Source of the DNA: Pseudofulvibacter geojedonensis
GTDB lineage: Bacteria > Bacteroidota > Bacteroidia > Flavobacteriales > Flavobacteriaceae
Length of the DNA stretch: 64,000 nt
Assembly: GCF_042675745.1 (NCBI RefSeq)
Contig: NZ_JBHTJM010000009.1
Location: 434,001 to 498,000 of the forward strand
Direction of reading: 5' to 3'
The notes beneath the pieces are model-generated. The model worked only from the letters and a program-made list of their open reading frames with translations, was not told where the DNA came from and searched no databases. A program made the position numbers and the translations under genes. Below are positions 7,735 to 16,852 of this stretch, in pieces. Position 1 is the first letter of the stretch; each line of letters starts with the position of its first letter.

Positions 7735-9606
7735 TTAACGTCCTAAAAATACCAATAAAACAGAAATATCACTAGGTGAAACTCCAGATATTCTTGAAGC
7801 CTGACTAATGGTTCTTGGTTGTATTTCAGCTAATTTAATTTTTGCTTCGGTTGATAGAGATTTTAATTTAGTATAATCAAAATTAGCAGGTATTTTTACA
7901 TGCTCTAATCGATGTAATTTATCTGCATTTACTTTTTCTTTAGCAATATAGCCTGCATACTTTACTTGAATTTCTGTTTGCTCTAATATTTCATTATCTA
8001 AATTATGGTCTTGAATATACTTTTCTACAGAAGCAACTTTACGCATATCATTCAAATCTATTTGAGGTCTGGCAAATAACTTAAACATTTTATCTTGTTG
8101 TTTAACTTTAGTAGATCCTTTAGCTTCTAATACATCATTAATTTCATCTGGTTTAACACTAGTTTCCTTAAAGAAGTTTACAAAATTTTGAGATTTAGTT
8201 TGCTTTTCTTCCATTCGTTTCATTCTCTTTTCAGAAGCAATTCCTAAATCATAACCTTTAGGTGTTAACCTAAAATCTGCATTATCTTGTCTTAATAAGG
8301 TTCTATATTCTGCACGAGAAGTAAACATTCTATAGGGCTCTTCTGTACCTTTCGTTATTAAATCGTCTATTAAAACACCTATATAAGCTTCATCTCTATT
8401 TAATATAAAAGCCTCCTTTTCTTGAACTTTTAAAGCTGCATTTATACCAGCCATCATTCCTTGAGAAGCAGCTTCTTCATAACCAGTTGTTCCATTAATT
8501 TGACCAGCAAAAAATAAACCTGATACTAACTTAGTTTCTAAAGTATGGGTTAACTGAGTAGGAGGGAAGTAATCATACTCAATTGCATAACCCGGTCTAA
8601 AGAACTTAACATTTTCGAAACCAACTACAGATCGCAACGCTTTAAACTGAACATCTTCTGGTAGAGAAGTAGAAAAACCATTGATATAATATTCACAAGT
8701 ATTCCATCCTTCTGGTTCTACAAATAGTTGATGTCTATCTTTATCTGCAAAACGATTTATTTTATCTTCTATAGAAGGACAATAACGCGGTCCTAAACTT
8801 TTAATTCTACCATTAAACATTGGAGATCTGTCAAAACCTTCTTTTAGTAAATCATGAACAAGAGGACTTGTATAAGACATATGACAAGGTCTCTGTTCTT
8901 TCAAAACTTGTGTTTCATCAGAATACGAAAACTTTTCAGGATGTTCATCACCTGGTTGAATAATCATTTTAGAAAAATCTAGACTTCTACCATCAACACG
9001 TGGAGGAGTACCGGTTTTCATTCTACCAGATTCAAAACCTAATTCTACTAATTCTTCTGTAATTCCTTTTGAAGCAGATTCCCCAGCTCTACCACCACCA
9101 AATTGCTTGTCACCTATATGTATCAAACCATTAAGGAAAGTACCATTAGTTAGGACTACTGTTTTACCTTTAATTTCAATTCCTAATGAAGTTTTAACTC
9201 CAGCAATAGAATTATTCTCAATTAACAAACCAGAAATCATCTCTTGGTAAAAATCAAGATTAGGAGTTGCTTCTAACATTAATCTCCATTCCTCTGCAAA
9301 GCGCATTCTATCTGATTGAGCTCTTGGGCTCCACATAGCAGGCCCTTTACTCTTATTAAGCATTTTAAATTGTATAGCAGTTTTATCGGTAACGATACCC
9401 GAATAACCACCTAGTGCATCAATTTCTCTTATAATTTGTCCTTTAGCTATACCTCCCATAGCTGGATTACAAGACATTTGTGCAATGTTTTGTAGGTTCA
9501 TAGTTACTAATAGGGTAGAAGCACCCATATTTGCCGCTGCAGCCGCAGCTTCAGAACCGGCGTGACCACCACCTACTACTATAACATCATATTCACTTGC
9601 AAACAT
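7735..9606 (-). CDS. mnmG: tRNA uridine-34 5-carboxymethylaminomethyl modification enzyme MnmG (GidA)
   Basis: FAD-dependent enzyme of 623 aa, the usual length. With MnmE it installs the carboxymethylaminomethyl group on U34 of tRNAs reading NNA/NNG codons, using GTP, NADH and methylene-tetrahydrofolate. Visible features are the dinucleotide fold [11 protein letters not shown] (11-21), the conserved CNPAMGG block (46-52), GTGTPP-type motif [12 protein letters not shown], and a C-terminal helical domain ending in [26 protein letters not shown], which binds MnmE and tRNA. Flanked on both sides by parS palindromes. In many bacteria mnmG lies close to oriC, which fits the gene-free AT-rich region 4 kb away. 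Confidence 0.98.
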   Translation of the reverse strand: MFASEYDVIVVGGGHAGSEAAAAAANMGASTLLVTMNLQNIAQMSCNPAMGGIAKGQIIREIDALGGYSGIVTDKTAIQFKMLNKSKGPAMWSPRAQSDRMRFAEEWRLMLEATPNLDFYQEMISGLLIENNSIAGVKTSLGIEIKGKTVVLTNGTFLNGLIHIGDKQFGGGRAGESASKGITEELVELGFESGRMKTGTPPRVDGRSLDFSKMIIQPGDEHPEKFSYSDETQVLKEQRPCHMSYTSPLVHDLLKEGFDRSPMFNGRIKSLGPRYCPSIEDKINRFADKDRHQLFVEPEGWNTCEYYINGFSTSLPEDVQFKALRSVVGFENVKFFRPGYAIEYDYFPPTQLTHTLETKLVSGLFFAGQINGTTGYEEAASQGMMAGINAALKVQEKEAFILNRDEAYIGVLIDDLITKGTEEPYRMFTSRAEYRTLLRQDNADFRLTPKGYDLGIASEKRMKRMEEKQTKSQNFVNFFKETSVKPDEINDVLEAKGSTKVKQQDKMFKLFARPQIDLNDMRKVASVEKYIQDHNLDNEILEQTEIQVKYAGYIAKEKVNADKLHRLEHVKIPANFDYTKLKSLSTEAKIKLAEIQPRTISQASRISGVSPSDISVLLVFLGR

Positions 9607-9627
9607 AGTATCTATTATAACATAAAA

Positions 9628-9643
9628 TGTTCCACGTGGAACG
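9628..9643. promoter_or_regulatory. parS-like palindrome, site 2
   Basis: Perfect palindrome GTTCCACGTGGAAC at 9629-9642, within the 45-nt gap between ybeY and mnmG. Last base of the 16-mer is G instead of A. Confidence 0.87.
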
Positions 9644-9651
9644 TATAAGAA

Positions 9652-10077
9652 TTACTGTTCCACGTGGAACATATTAATTTTTTCATTTTCCTTAGCACGC
9701 ATTAGTTGTGCTTCTTGATCTGTCTTATCTTTATAACCACATAAGTGCAGTATACCGTGAGCCATAACTCTTTTTAATTCTTCCATAAAAGAAACATTGA
9801 ATTCTAAAGCATTATCAGCAACTCTTTCTGTAGAAATAAAAATATCAGATTGTATATTATTTCCTACGCAGTTATCAAATGTAATAATATCTGTATAGGT
9901 ATCGTGATTCAAAAATTCAAGGTTTATTTTATGCAGGTATTCATCATCACAAAATATATAATTAATTTCAGATAATTTCTTATCTTCGGAAGTTATAACT
10001 TCTTTAATCCATTCTGTAAATTGAGATTCATTTTCTAAAGAAAAATCATTCTCATAATGAAAATTAATCTGTTGCAT
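9652..10077 (-). CDS. ybeY: Endoribonuclease YbeY, atypical third metal ligand
   Basis: 141-aa single-strand endoribonuclease of the YbeY/UPF0054 family, involved in 16S rRNA 3' maturation and ribosome quality control. The family signature is H-x3-H-x5-H. Here the first two His are present in HGILHLCGYKD (H107, H111), but the third position is Asp117 in place of His. Conserved upstream blocks NxxFLNHDTYTDIITF are present. The last residues (NMFHVEQ) are encoded by a perfect parS site. The gene overlaps the end of the DUF4175 gene by 14 nt and precedes mnmG by 45 nt, so the three are probably one operon. Confidence 0.95.
   Translation of the reverse strand: MQQINFHYENDFSLENESQFTEWIKEVITSEDKKLSEINYIFCDDEYLHKINLEFLNHDTYTDIITFDNCVGNNIQSDIFISTERVADNALEFNVSFMEELKRVMAHGILHLCGYKDKTDQEAQLMRAKENEKINMFHVEQ
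9656..9671. promoter_or_regulatory. parS palindrome, site 3, inside ybeY
   Basis: Perfect 16-bp palindrome TGTTCCACGTGGAACA. It overlaps the last codons of ybeY and supplies the MFHVEQ C-terminus. Only 12 bp separate it from site 2. It is the best match of the three to the 16-bp parS sequence known from other phyla. Confidence 0.9.
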
Positions 10078-13000
10078 TATTGAAATATTCTTTAACCTTC
10101 TTTTTATAAACCGGTTGCAAAGGTAAGACTTGTCTGTTTAATATTTCAACTTCTTTAAAATATTGTTCTATTTGTGGTATAGATAGTTGTGTATTGTTAT
10201 AAAATTGTTGCTTATTGGTATTGGCTTCTCTTTTATTTTCTTCTCCCTGTTCTAATGCAGCTTTGTCTAAATTTAAAAGTTCATGCTTTAACTGCTGCAT
10301 TTGTTTTACCACATCATCACTAAATCCTTTTTCTAATAAGTCATCTTGAATTTTATCCATTTTGTCTAGAAGATTATTCATTTTTCCTTCCAAACCATTT
10401 TGCTTTAAAATATCTGATAACTGATTTTTTAGATCTTGTTGTTTCTTGTAAATTTCGAATAATAATTCGGAATTTTCTTCTCCGTCATTTCCTGTTCCTT
10501 GTTGGCCTCCTGGCTTATCTCCAGGTTTTTGTCCTTGTTCGTTTTTAGGATTACCTTTTTCTCCAGGTTTTCCTTCTCCTTTATTATCACCTTCTTTTTC
10601 ACCATTCTTTTCTTTCTTCATTTGTTGCATAAGAGATTCTTGTTCTTGAATGATATCTGATAATTGAAAGCCTTTGCCTCCTGGTTTATCACACTGACCC
10701 AAACCGGGCATATTCATTTGCTCTTGCATCTGATTTAATATATCACTTAGCAAATTGGCTAAATTATTAGCAGCAGTTAAAGCATATTGTTGATTCGATC
10801 TACCTAAATAAATTTTTAAATCTGCAAATCTTTCTAAAGATTTATCAATATTAAAATGTACGTCTGTAATTTCTTTTGTAATAACCTCAGCTATTTTAGG
10901 TTGTCTTAAGGATAAAGCAAATAAACTATCATCAATATGTTGGAAATTTTCTTTTAAAATATACTGCTTTTTTAATTTATTAGGAAAGTCTAAACTACTT
11001 GTATTAATGTCTTTAAATACTTCTAAAAGGTTTTCTTGATCAAAAGAATAATGAATTAAATTGTCTAAAATCTGACGCAACATATGTATATCTTCTTCTT
11101 GCTGTTGATCTGATGAAGATTGCATTTGTTGTTGCATGTTCATGCTCATTTCTTGCATTTTTTGAGCTGAATTCTTTTGATTCTTTTTAGCTTTTTCTGT
11201 TTTTTTCTTTTCTAAATTATCAGAAGCGCTTTGCTGCTCATTGTTAATTTCTTTTTGAAGCTCTTTGTTATCTTCTAATTTCATTGGCTGTTTAAGCTCT
11301 TCATTTTCTTTTTTTAAATCTTCTAAATCTTTTTGAAGCTCTGAAAATTGTTTATTTAGCTCTTCTTGCTTTTCTTTAGAATTTTCTTCAGCATTCTTTT
11401 CAGATAAACTATTTTGTTCTTTAGCTAATTTTTCTAAGTCTTTAGCTACTTTTTCAAACTTCTTAGATATGTAATAACGCTTAGTTAGCTCTACTATTTG
11501 TTCTAAAGACTTTTGATCGTTTTTATTTTGTTTCGATAACTTATCTAATTTTTTAGATAATTCTTCTTGCTGAATTTTATCCTGAAGCTTTTTTAACTCG
11601 TCTAACAGTTTTTCTTTCTTTTCTAGTTCCTTTTCATTTTGCTCTAACCTTTTTTGAAGTTCTTCTTTAAAAGGATCTGATTGTTGGTTTTCTTTTTGAA
11701 AATTGTCTAAGTTATTTTGTAAATCCTTGTTAAATTTCTTCATCAATTGTTCTTGTTGTTCTTGACGCTTTAAAAACTGTTTCATTTTGTTTTTATCATT
11801 CCAATTCAACTTATTTTTTTCTTTATTTAATTGATTCAGTTCTTCTAAGGACTTTTCTTGTTTCTCTAGCTTATCTAAAGACTTATTTAAATTATCTATT
11901 GTTTCTTGTTGATTTTCTAGTTGTTGACTTTCTAATTCAGAATCTGTTAATTTTTGATAGGTAAATAACTGACTTTTTGATTTCTTATAACCATGTAAAA
12001 CATCATTATCTGTTACTTCAAAATAATATTCATAAGCTTTTCCTTGTTCTAAGTTTAAATTATTAGGAAAAACATATGAAAACTGATCAAAATTACCTTT
12101 GTTAATAGGTAAGTTTACGCTTTGTTTTAAATTACTATCTACTTGATTATAAATAAGTTGTAGTTTTTTTAATCCATAATCATCAGATATTTTACCTAGA
12201 AAATAAATTGTTTGGTTGTCTAAGCTATCTGCTTTAGATTGAACTTGAATTTCAGGGTATTCATCTTTAACAACATCTATTGAATATGCTAACTGTTCGT
12301 AATTAGGGATTTCATTATTATGGGTAGATAATTCATAATCTAAATCACTAAAAACTTTATGATTAAAACTAAATTTAGAATTAACTTTTATTAAATTAAA
12401 AACAGTGTCTTTTGTTTTAAACTGTATAGCATCTGTTGTTTTAGTATTTAATATCCAATTTATAATTGTTCCTTCTGGTACTATTGCATTTCCAGTATTA
12501 CTAATCACTTGGTTTTTCTTACCTACATAAGCAGGGTAATTTAATTCCATAGAAAAATTAGTTATACTAGGTACCGATATTGTATGAATAGTATATTCTG
12601 GTGAAGATAAATCATTGGCTTCTAATGTAAATTGTAGAGGTTCATTTAAATTAGAAAATTCGTACTCAAAATTGTTAATTCCAACAGGTTTTAAATAATA
12701 ACTTTCATTTTTAAAATGAATTTTTACATCTGATGGAGCAACTTTTCCTTTTGTACTTACTTGTAAAATAAAAGGTATATTTTCTATTGCTCTCAAATCA
12801 TCATTCTTAATAATGAAATGAAAAGGAGCAGGAGGAGTATAAGCAACTGTTGGATTCATTACCCTTGTATAACTATCGCCTATAATATTCAGATTTCCTG
12901 TTATTTGAAATAACAAAAAGATAAGTAATGGTAATGCTAAGTACTTAATATACTTTTTATTAGAACTTAAATTAACTGCTAATTTAAAAGGTATAGTTTG

Positions 13001-13405
13001 TAAAATTTTAGCTTTCTGATTAATACTAGCTTCTAATAATTCTGAAGCTTGGCTATCTTTTTTTAATTGTAATAAGTTGGTTAATTTATCGGATACTTCA
13101 GGAAAATGATTTCCTATAATTTTAGAAGCTTCATCTTTAGAAATTCTTTTTTGTAAACCCGTAAGTTTGAATAATGGAATACCAATAAAATAATAAACCA
13201 ATCCTAACTCAACAGCTATAAATAAGCCTAATAAAATAGAGCGATAAATAGGTGATAACCATAAAAAATATTCGAATAAGAGAGTGGCAATAAAATATAA
13301 CAAACCTATTGCTAGAAAAAGAATTACTCCTTTTACCAACCTACTGGTATAATACTTTTTTATAAAATCTTGTATTTTTTGTTCTATTAAACTATAAGAA
13401 TTCAC
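10064..13405 (-). CDS. DUF4175 family membrane-anchored coiled-coil protein
   Basis: Large protein of 1113 aa. Two N-terminal membrane helices lie at about residues 24-70 and a third at about 153-172. A predicted extracytoplasmic beta-sandwich-like region follows to about 480. A very long Lys/Glu/Gln-rich coiled coil covers about 485-770, then a helical part and a low-complexity Gly/Lys/Pro/Gln segment near 925-985. The C-terminus contains further helices. This matches the DUF4175 family conserved in Bacteroidota; its function is unknown, though the layout suggests an envelope scaffold. It is the first gene of the leftward ybeY-mnmG block and its start faces the gene-free region 13406-14123, where its promoter must lie. 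Confidence 0.85.
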   Translation of the reverse strand: MNSYSLIEQKIQDFIKKYYTSRLVKGVILFLAIGLLYFIATLLFEYFLWLSPIYRSILLGLFIAVELGLVYYFIGIPLFKLTGLQKRISKDEASKIIGNHFPEVSDKLTNLLQLKKDSQASELLEASINQKAKILQTIPFKLAVNLSSNKKYIKYLALPLLIFLLFQITGNLNIIGDSYTRVMNPTVAYTPPAPFHFIIKNDDLRAIENIPFILQVSTKGKVAPSDVKIHFKNESYYLKPVGINNFEYEFSNLNEPLQFTLEANDLSSPEYTIHTISVPSITNFSMELNYPAYVGKKNQVISNTGNAIVPEGTIINWILNTKTTDAIQFKTKDTVFNLIKVNSKFSFNHKVFSDLDYELSTHNNEIPNYEQLAYSIDVVKDEYPEIQVQSKADSLDNQTIYFLGKISDDYGLKKLQLIYNQVDSNLKQSVNLPINKGNFDQFSYVFPNNLNLEQGKAYEYYFEVTDNDVLHGYKKSKSQLFTYQKLTDSELESQQLENQQETIDNLNKSLDKLEKQEKSLEELNQLNKEKNKLNWNDKNKMKQFLKRQEQQEQLMKKFNKDLQNNLDNFQKENQQSDPFKEELQKRLEQNEKELEKKEKLLDELKKLQDKIQQEELSKKLDKLSKQNKNDQKSLEQIVELTKRYYISKKFEKVAKDLEKLAKEQNSLSEKNAEENSKEKQEELNKQFSELQKDLEDLKKENEELKQPMKLEDNKELQKEINNEQQSASDNLEKKKTEKAKKNQKNSAQKMQEMSMNMQQQMQSSSDQQQEEDIHMLRQILDNLIHYSFDQENLLEVFKDINTSSLDFPNKLKKQYILKENFQHIDDSLFALSLRQPKIAEVITKEITDVHFNIDKSLERFADLKIYLGRSNQQYALTAANNLANLLSDILNQMQEQMNMPGLGQCDKPGGKGFQLSDIIQEQESLMQQMKKEKNGEKEGDNKGEGKPGEKGNPKNEQGQKPGDKPGGQQGTGNDGEENSELLFEIYKKQQDLKNQLSDILKQNGLEGKMNNLLDKMDKIQDDLLEKGFSDDVVKQMQQLKHELLNLDKAALEQGEENKREANTNKQQFYNNTQLSIPQIEQYFKEVEILNRQVLPLQPVYKKKVKEYFNNATD

Positions 13406-14123
13406 CTAACTTATCTATTTACTACTAAATTACAATAAATTATCTATTACTAATTTACTTTTCAATACTCTTAACACTTTTCAACATATATATATATTCT
13501 TTTTTTCTTTTTAAAAATTTAAATAAATAATGATGATTATAATGGCTTGTTAATAGTTAACATAACTTTACTTAAAAAGATTTGTAATTCTGTTTTATTA
13601 AAAATATTCAACATTATTTACAGGGTTATAAACAAGTTAAACCATTAAAAAACAATAGAAAATAGATTTTATTAAACATATTGTTAATAACTGTAATACA
13701 CATAAAATTGTAGAAAACTTTTTATAGAAATAGCTGTTAATAACTGTTTAAAACCCGCTTAAAAAAAGTGAAAAACTATTAGTTAAAAATGATGTTTATT
13801 TAGATTACGAATTGGATTGTAATTTTTATTGAATAAACAAAAAATACTTCTTAGAAATAATTGTAAACTTATTAACATTAAGGAAATAAAATTAACCCTT
13901 AGTTATCAGTTACTTAGCTTTTAGTTAACAATTTATTAAACTTAGAAGAATTTAATAGTGAATTTCTAAAATTAAGAACCGGTAATAGTTATATATAATA
14001 ATTAAAGATTAAAAATAATTTATAAGAGAATAATGAAGAAGTAAGTTTTTATTAAAAAAATAAAAACAGGTTACTTTATAATTAATAAGATTAAGAATTC
14101 AATTAAAAAATAAGCTTAGGATT
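13406..14123. other. 718-nt gene-free AT-rich region, candidate chromosome origin (oriC)
   Basis: No credible gene is visible. The region is extremely AT-rich. It contains 9-mers one base away from the DnaA box TTATNCACA: TTATAAACA at 13626-13634 (+), TTATTAACA at 13682-13690 (-), 13735-13743 (-) and 13869-13877 (+). Two of these lie in a 13-bp direct repeat, TGTTAATAACTGT, at 13682-13694 and 13735-13747. Genes diverge from it: the 5587-13405 block runs left and gltX runs right. Three parS sites lie 3.7-6.4 kb away. These features together fit an origin. The DnaA boxes are not perfect and dnaA is not in the window, so the call is tentative. Confidence 0.45.
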
Positions 14124-14420
14124 TTATTTACTAGTAAATGAAGTATAGGAAATAACATTAATATCATTCAATAATTCATTTTCAATTTTATGAAGAATAA
14201 TAGATTGATTGTTAAGTTTTTCTTTTGCTTTTTTCTTTCTATCCTGAATGTATTTTTCTCTGTAATTGATATACTTTATATAGGAGTTATAAAAATGTAC
14301 TTGTTGAGTGAAAACTACATCGTTACTACAACTAATATTATATTGTTGTTCTAACCATAAATGAAAAACTTTTATGGTTAAAGAAAATGCACGTTTAGAA
14401 AAATAGTTAGAATTCAGCAT
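14124..14420 (-). CDS. Small hypothetical protein beside the candidate origin
   Basis: 98-aa ORF that I do not recognise. It has no signal peptide or membrane segment. The first half contains an amphipathic helix-like stretch (AFSLTIKVFHLWLEQQYN) and the second half is strongly basic (NYREKYIQDRKKKAKEKLNNQ), which would suit nucleic-acid binding. It diverges from gltX with 100 nt between the two starts. It abuts the gene-free region. The ORF could be chance in AT-rich DNA, but its composition is protein-like and it fills an otherwise empty interval. Confidence 0.45.
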   Translation of the reverse strand: MLNSNYFSKRAFSLTIKVFHLWLEQQYNISCSNDVVFTQQVHFYNSYIKYINYREKYIQDRKKKAKEKLNNQSIILHKIENELLNDINVISYTSFTSK

Positions 14421-14493
14421 TACTTAAATATAGTATTTTTTAGTTGAACACCAAAAATCTAAAAACCTAAATATAAAATCATAAATCTTACAC

Positions 14494-14501
14494 TATCTTT
14501 G
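14494..14501 (+). promoter_or_regulatory. -7 promoter element of gltX
   Basis: TATCTTTG matches the Bacteroidota -7 consensus TAnnTTTG. It ends 19 nt before the gltX ATG. No TTG is visible at the expected -33 distance. The 5' leader would be very short, about 13 nt. Confidence 0.6.
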
Positions 14502-14520
14502 CAGCTTTAAAATTTAGAAT

Positions 14521-16017
14521 ATGTCTACAGTTAGAGTTCGTTTTGCGCCGAGTCCGACCGGACCATTACATATAGGTGGTGTTCGTACTGCATTATTTAA
14601 TTATTTATTTGCTAAAAAACATGGAGGTACTTTTGTATTACGTATAGAAGATACCGACCAAAATAGATATGTAAAAGGAGCAGAACAATATATAAAAGAT
14701 GCTTTAGAGTGGTGTGGTTTTCCTTATGAGGAAGGTCCTGGTAAAGAAGGAAATTTTGGTCCTTACCGCCAAAGTGAACGCAAACATTTATATAAAGAAT
14801 ATGCTGATAGACTAATTGAAGAAGGAAAAGCCTACTATGCTTTTGATTCGGCTGAAAGTTTAGATACTCACCGTAAAGATCATGAAGCAAAAGGAAAAAC
14901 ATTTATCTACAATTGGCACAACCGATTAAAACTTGATAATTCTTTAGTATTAGATGCTACAGAAGTAGAGCAAAGAATAGCAAGAGGAGATAAGTATGTA
15001 GTTCGTTTTAAATCTCCACAGGATGAAATCTTAGTATTGAATGATGAAATACGTGGTGAGATTAAGATTGATACCAATGTATTAGATGATAAAATTTTAT
15101 TTAAAAGTGATGGAATGCCAACCTATCATTTAGCTAATATTCTAGACGATCATTTAATGGAAATTACACATGTAATTAGAGGAGAAGAATGGTTACCATC
15201 TTTAGCATTACACGAATTATTATACAGAGCTTTTGAATGGAAAGCACCAAAATTTGCTCATTTACCATTGATATTAAAACCAACAGGTAAAGGAAAATTA
15301 AGTAAGCGTGATGGTGATAAAGGAGGTTTTCCTGTTTTCCCGTTAGAATGGAAAACAGAAGATGGTATAGCTAGTGGATTTAGAGAAGATGGGTATTTAC
15401 CAGAAGCGGTGACTAACTTTTTAGCTTTCTTAGGATGGAATCCTGGTACAGAGCAAGAGTTATTTTCTTTAGAAGAATTAGTAGAAGCTTTCGATTTGCA
15501 AAGAGTTAATAAAGCCGGAGCAAAATTCGATCCAGAAAAAGCAAAATGGTTCAATCAGCAATATTTTGTAAAACAAGACGATGAAACTATTGCTAAAGAT
15601 TTTATAGCTCGTCATCCAGAGCTTACTGCTAATAAAGAATACATTACCAAAGTAGTTTCTTTAATAAAAGAAAGAGCTGTTTTTACTACAGATTTATGGG
15701 ATTTATCTTCGTTCTTTTTTGAAGCTCCAACAGAGTATGATGCTAAAGCATTAAAAAAGGCTATTAAAGAGGACACACCAGTTTTATTAAATGAGTTGAT
15801 AGAAATTGTAAATGGAATAGAGGATTTTTCAGCTGACAATTTACAAGACACTATTAAAGGATGGATTACTAGTAAAGAGATAGGTTTTGGTAAGGTTATG
15901 CAACCATTGCGTTTAAGTTTGGTAGGAGCCATGAAAGGACCTGATGTTTTTGAAATAATGAGTCTATTAGGTAAAGAAGAAAGTGTAAATAGATTACAAG
16001 CTATTTTAAATAAATAG
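14521..16017 (+). CDS. gltX: Glutamate--tRNA ligase
   Basis: Class I aminoacyl-tRNA synthetase of 498 aa that charges tRNA-Glu with glutamate. The HIGH-type motif is PSPTGPLHIGG (10-20) and the KMSKS-type motif KLSKRDG (259-265). The GxxRIEDTD block (RIEDTDQNRY, 41-50) is a family hallmark. The helical anticodon-binding region fills the C-terminal third. A separate glnS is also present (23592-25682), so tRNA-Gln can be charged directly and GltX is expected to be Glu-specific. The start ATG follows the -7 element closely. Transcription ends at the bidirectional hairpin 16036-16068. Confidence 0.98.
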   Translation: MSTVRVRFAPSPTGPLHIGGVRTALFNYLFAKKHGGTFVLRIEDTDQNRYVKGAEQYIKDALEWCGFPYEEGPGKEGNFGPYRQSERKHLYKEYADRLIEEGKAYYAFDSAESLDTHRKDHEAKGKTFIYNWHNRLKLDNSLVLDATEVEQRIARGDKYVVRFKSPQDEILVLNDEIRGEIKIDTNVLDDKILFKSDGMPTYHLANILDDHLMEITHVIRGEEWLPSLALHELLYRAFEWKAPKFAHLPLILKPTGKGKLSKRDGDKGGFPVFPLEWKTEDGIASGFREDGYLPEAVTNFLAFLGWNPGTEQELFSLEELVEAFDLQRVNKAGAKFDPEKAKWFNQQYFVKQDDETIAKDFIARHPELTANKEYITKVVSLIKERAVFTTDLWDLSSFFFEAPTEYDAKALKKAIKEDTPVLLNELIEIVNGIEDFSADNLQDTIKGWITSKEIGFGKVMQPLRLSLVGAMKGPDVFEIMSLLGKEESVNRLQAILNK

Positions 16018-16035
16018 TATTAATTGATAATAAAT

Positions 16036-16068
16036 AAAAAGCCTCTTATAATCTATAAGAGGCTTTTT
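16036..16068. terminator. Bidirectional terminator between gltX and the OMP gene
   Basis: Perfect 15-bp stem (16036-16050 with 16054-16068, loop ATC) with GCCTCTTA/TAAGAGGC and A/T runs on each side. It serves the convergent gltX and the outer-membrane protein gene. Confidence 0.93.
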
Positions 16069-16085
16069 ATTTATGTATATATTCT

Positions 16086-16775
16086 TTAGAAATAGAATAA
16101 AGCTCCAAACTGGAACATACTCACATTTCCTTTAAAATCTTCGGTATTACCTTCTACATCGTTTAGTTTATTAAGAATATTATTAAAACCATATTGATAA
16201 TGAACAAAGGCTCTTACTTTTTCTGCTCCAATAGAAAGTCCAACTAAGCCATTGGCATTAATTCCGTTAATATCTACTATATCTTCTGCAGTTAAATTAG
16301 CTTTATCTATTAAATAGCTTTCATAACTATCTTTTTCTAACTTCATTTTACTGTTAACCATTAAAACAGGACCTATTTCTGCAGTTAACTTAAAGTTAGA
16401 TTTATAATTACGGTTATTACCAATTAGCTTATAACCAAAAAGCACTTGTATTTGAGCATTTAACAAACCAAAATCAATATCTTCTGCATTAGCTGTAGCA
16501 TTTTCTCTACCTTGAATTTTTATTTTATTGTTAGAAATATTCATACCTAATTGTATATCCCAATTGTTATAAAAATCTCCTCTTGTGGCTAATCCACCAA
16601 TAAATCCATAACTTGGGGTGGTAATAAAATTATCTGTTTTAATATCAAATAAAGTAGCACCTAATTTAAGTCCAAACATATTGTGTTTTCCTTGTCCTCC
16701 TCTTCTCTGAGCATGAGTATTAAATGAACTTAATAATAGAAAACAAAGTAGTGTGTAGATTAAAATATTCTTCAT
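16086..16775 (-). CDS. Outer-membrane beta-barrel protein (PorT-like family)
   Basis: 229-aa secreted protein. The signal peptide is MKNILIYTLLCFLLLSSFNTHAQ. The mature part begins with basic residues (RRGGQGKH), then alternating beta strands with Gly turns (MFGLKLGATLFD, YGFIGGLATRGDFYNNWDIQLGMNIS, AEIGPVLM) and ends in a terminal aromatic (GALFYF), typical of outer-membrane barrels of the outer-membrane beta-barrel domain family. The function is unknown. It is probably monocistronic, with a TACATTTG promoter element upstream. Confidence 0.75.
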   Translation of the reverse strand: MKNILIYTLLCFLLLSSFNTHAQRRGGQGKHNMFGLKLGATLFDIKTDNFITTPSYGFIGGLATRGDFYNNWDIQLGMNISNNKIKIQGRENATANAEDIDFGLLNAQIQVLFGYKLIGNNRNYKSNFKLTAEIGPVLMVNSKMKLEKDSYESYLIDKANLTAEDIVDINGINANGLVGLSIGAEKVRAFVHYQYGFNNILNKLNDVEGNTEDFKGNVSMFQFGALFYF

Positions 16776-16794
16776 AAGTTGTAACTTTAGGGCG

Positions 16795-16802
16795 CAAATG
16801 TA
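16795..16802 (-). promoter_or_regulatory. -7 promoter element of the OMP gene
   Basis: TACATTTG on the minus strand, 19 nt before the ATG at 16775, matches TAnnTTTG. No -33 TTG is visible at the right distance. Confidence 0.45.
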
Positions 16803-16852
16803 TACATATTATGCATAACTAAACTATTATTAACATTTATACTAACGTAATT

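Noticed and set aside
8997..9004. CACGTGGA inside mnmG as a fourth parS site
   Set aside because: Only the centre agrees; the outer arms are not palindromic.
14612..14902. Minus-strand ORF inside gltX
   Set aside because: Lies wholly within the gltX coding sequence in another frame; its translation has no protein-like features and no start context.
15258..15932. Two minus-strand ORFs opposite gltX
   Set aside because: Overlap the class I synthetase core on the other strand; shadows caused by codon bias.
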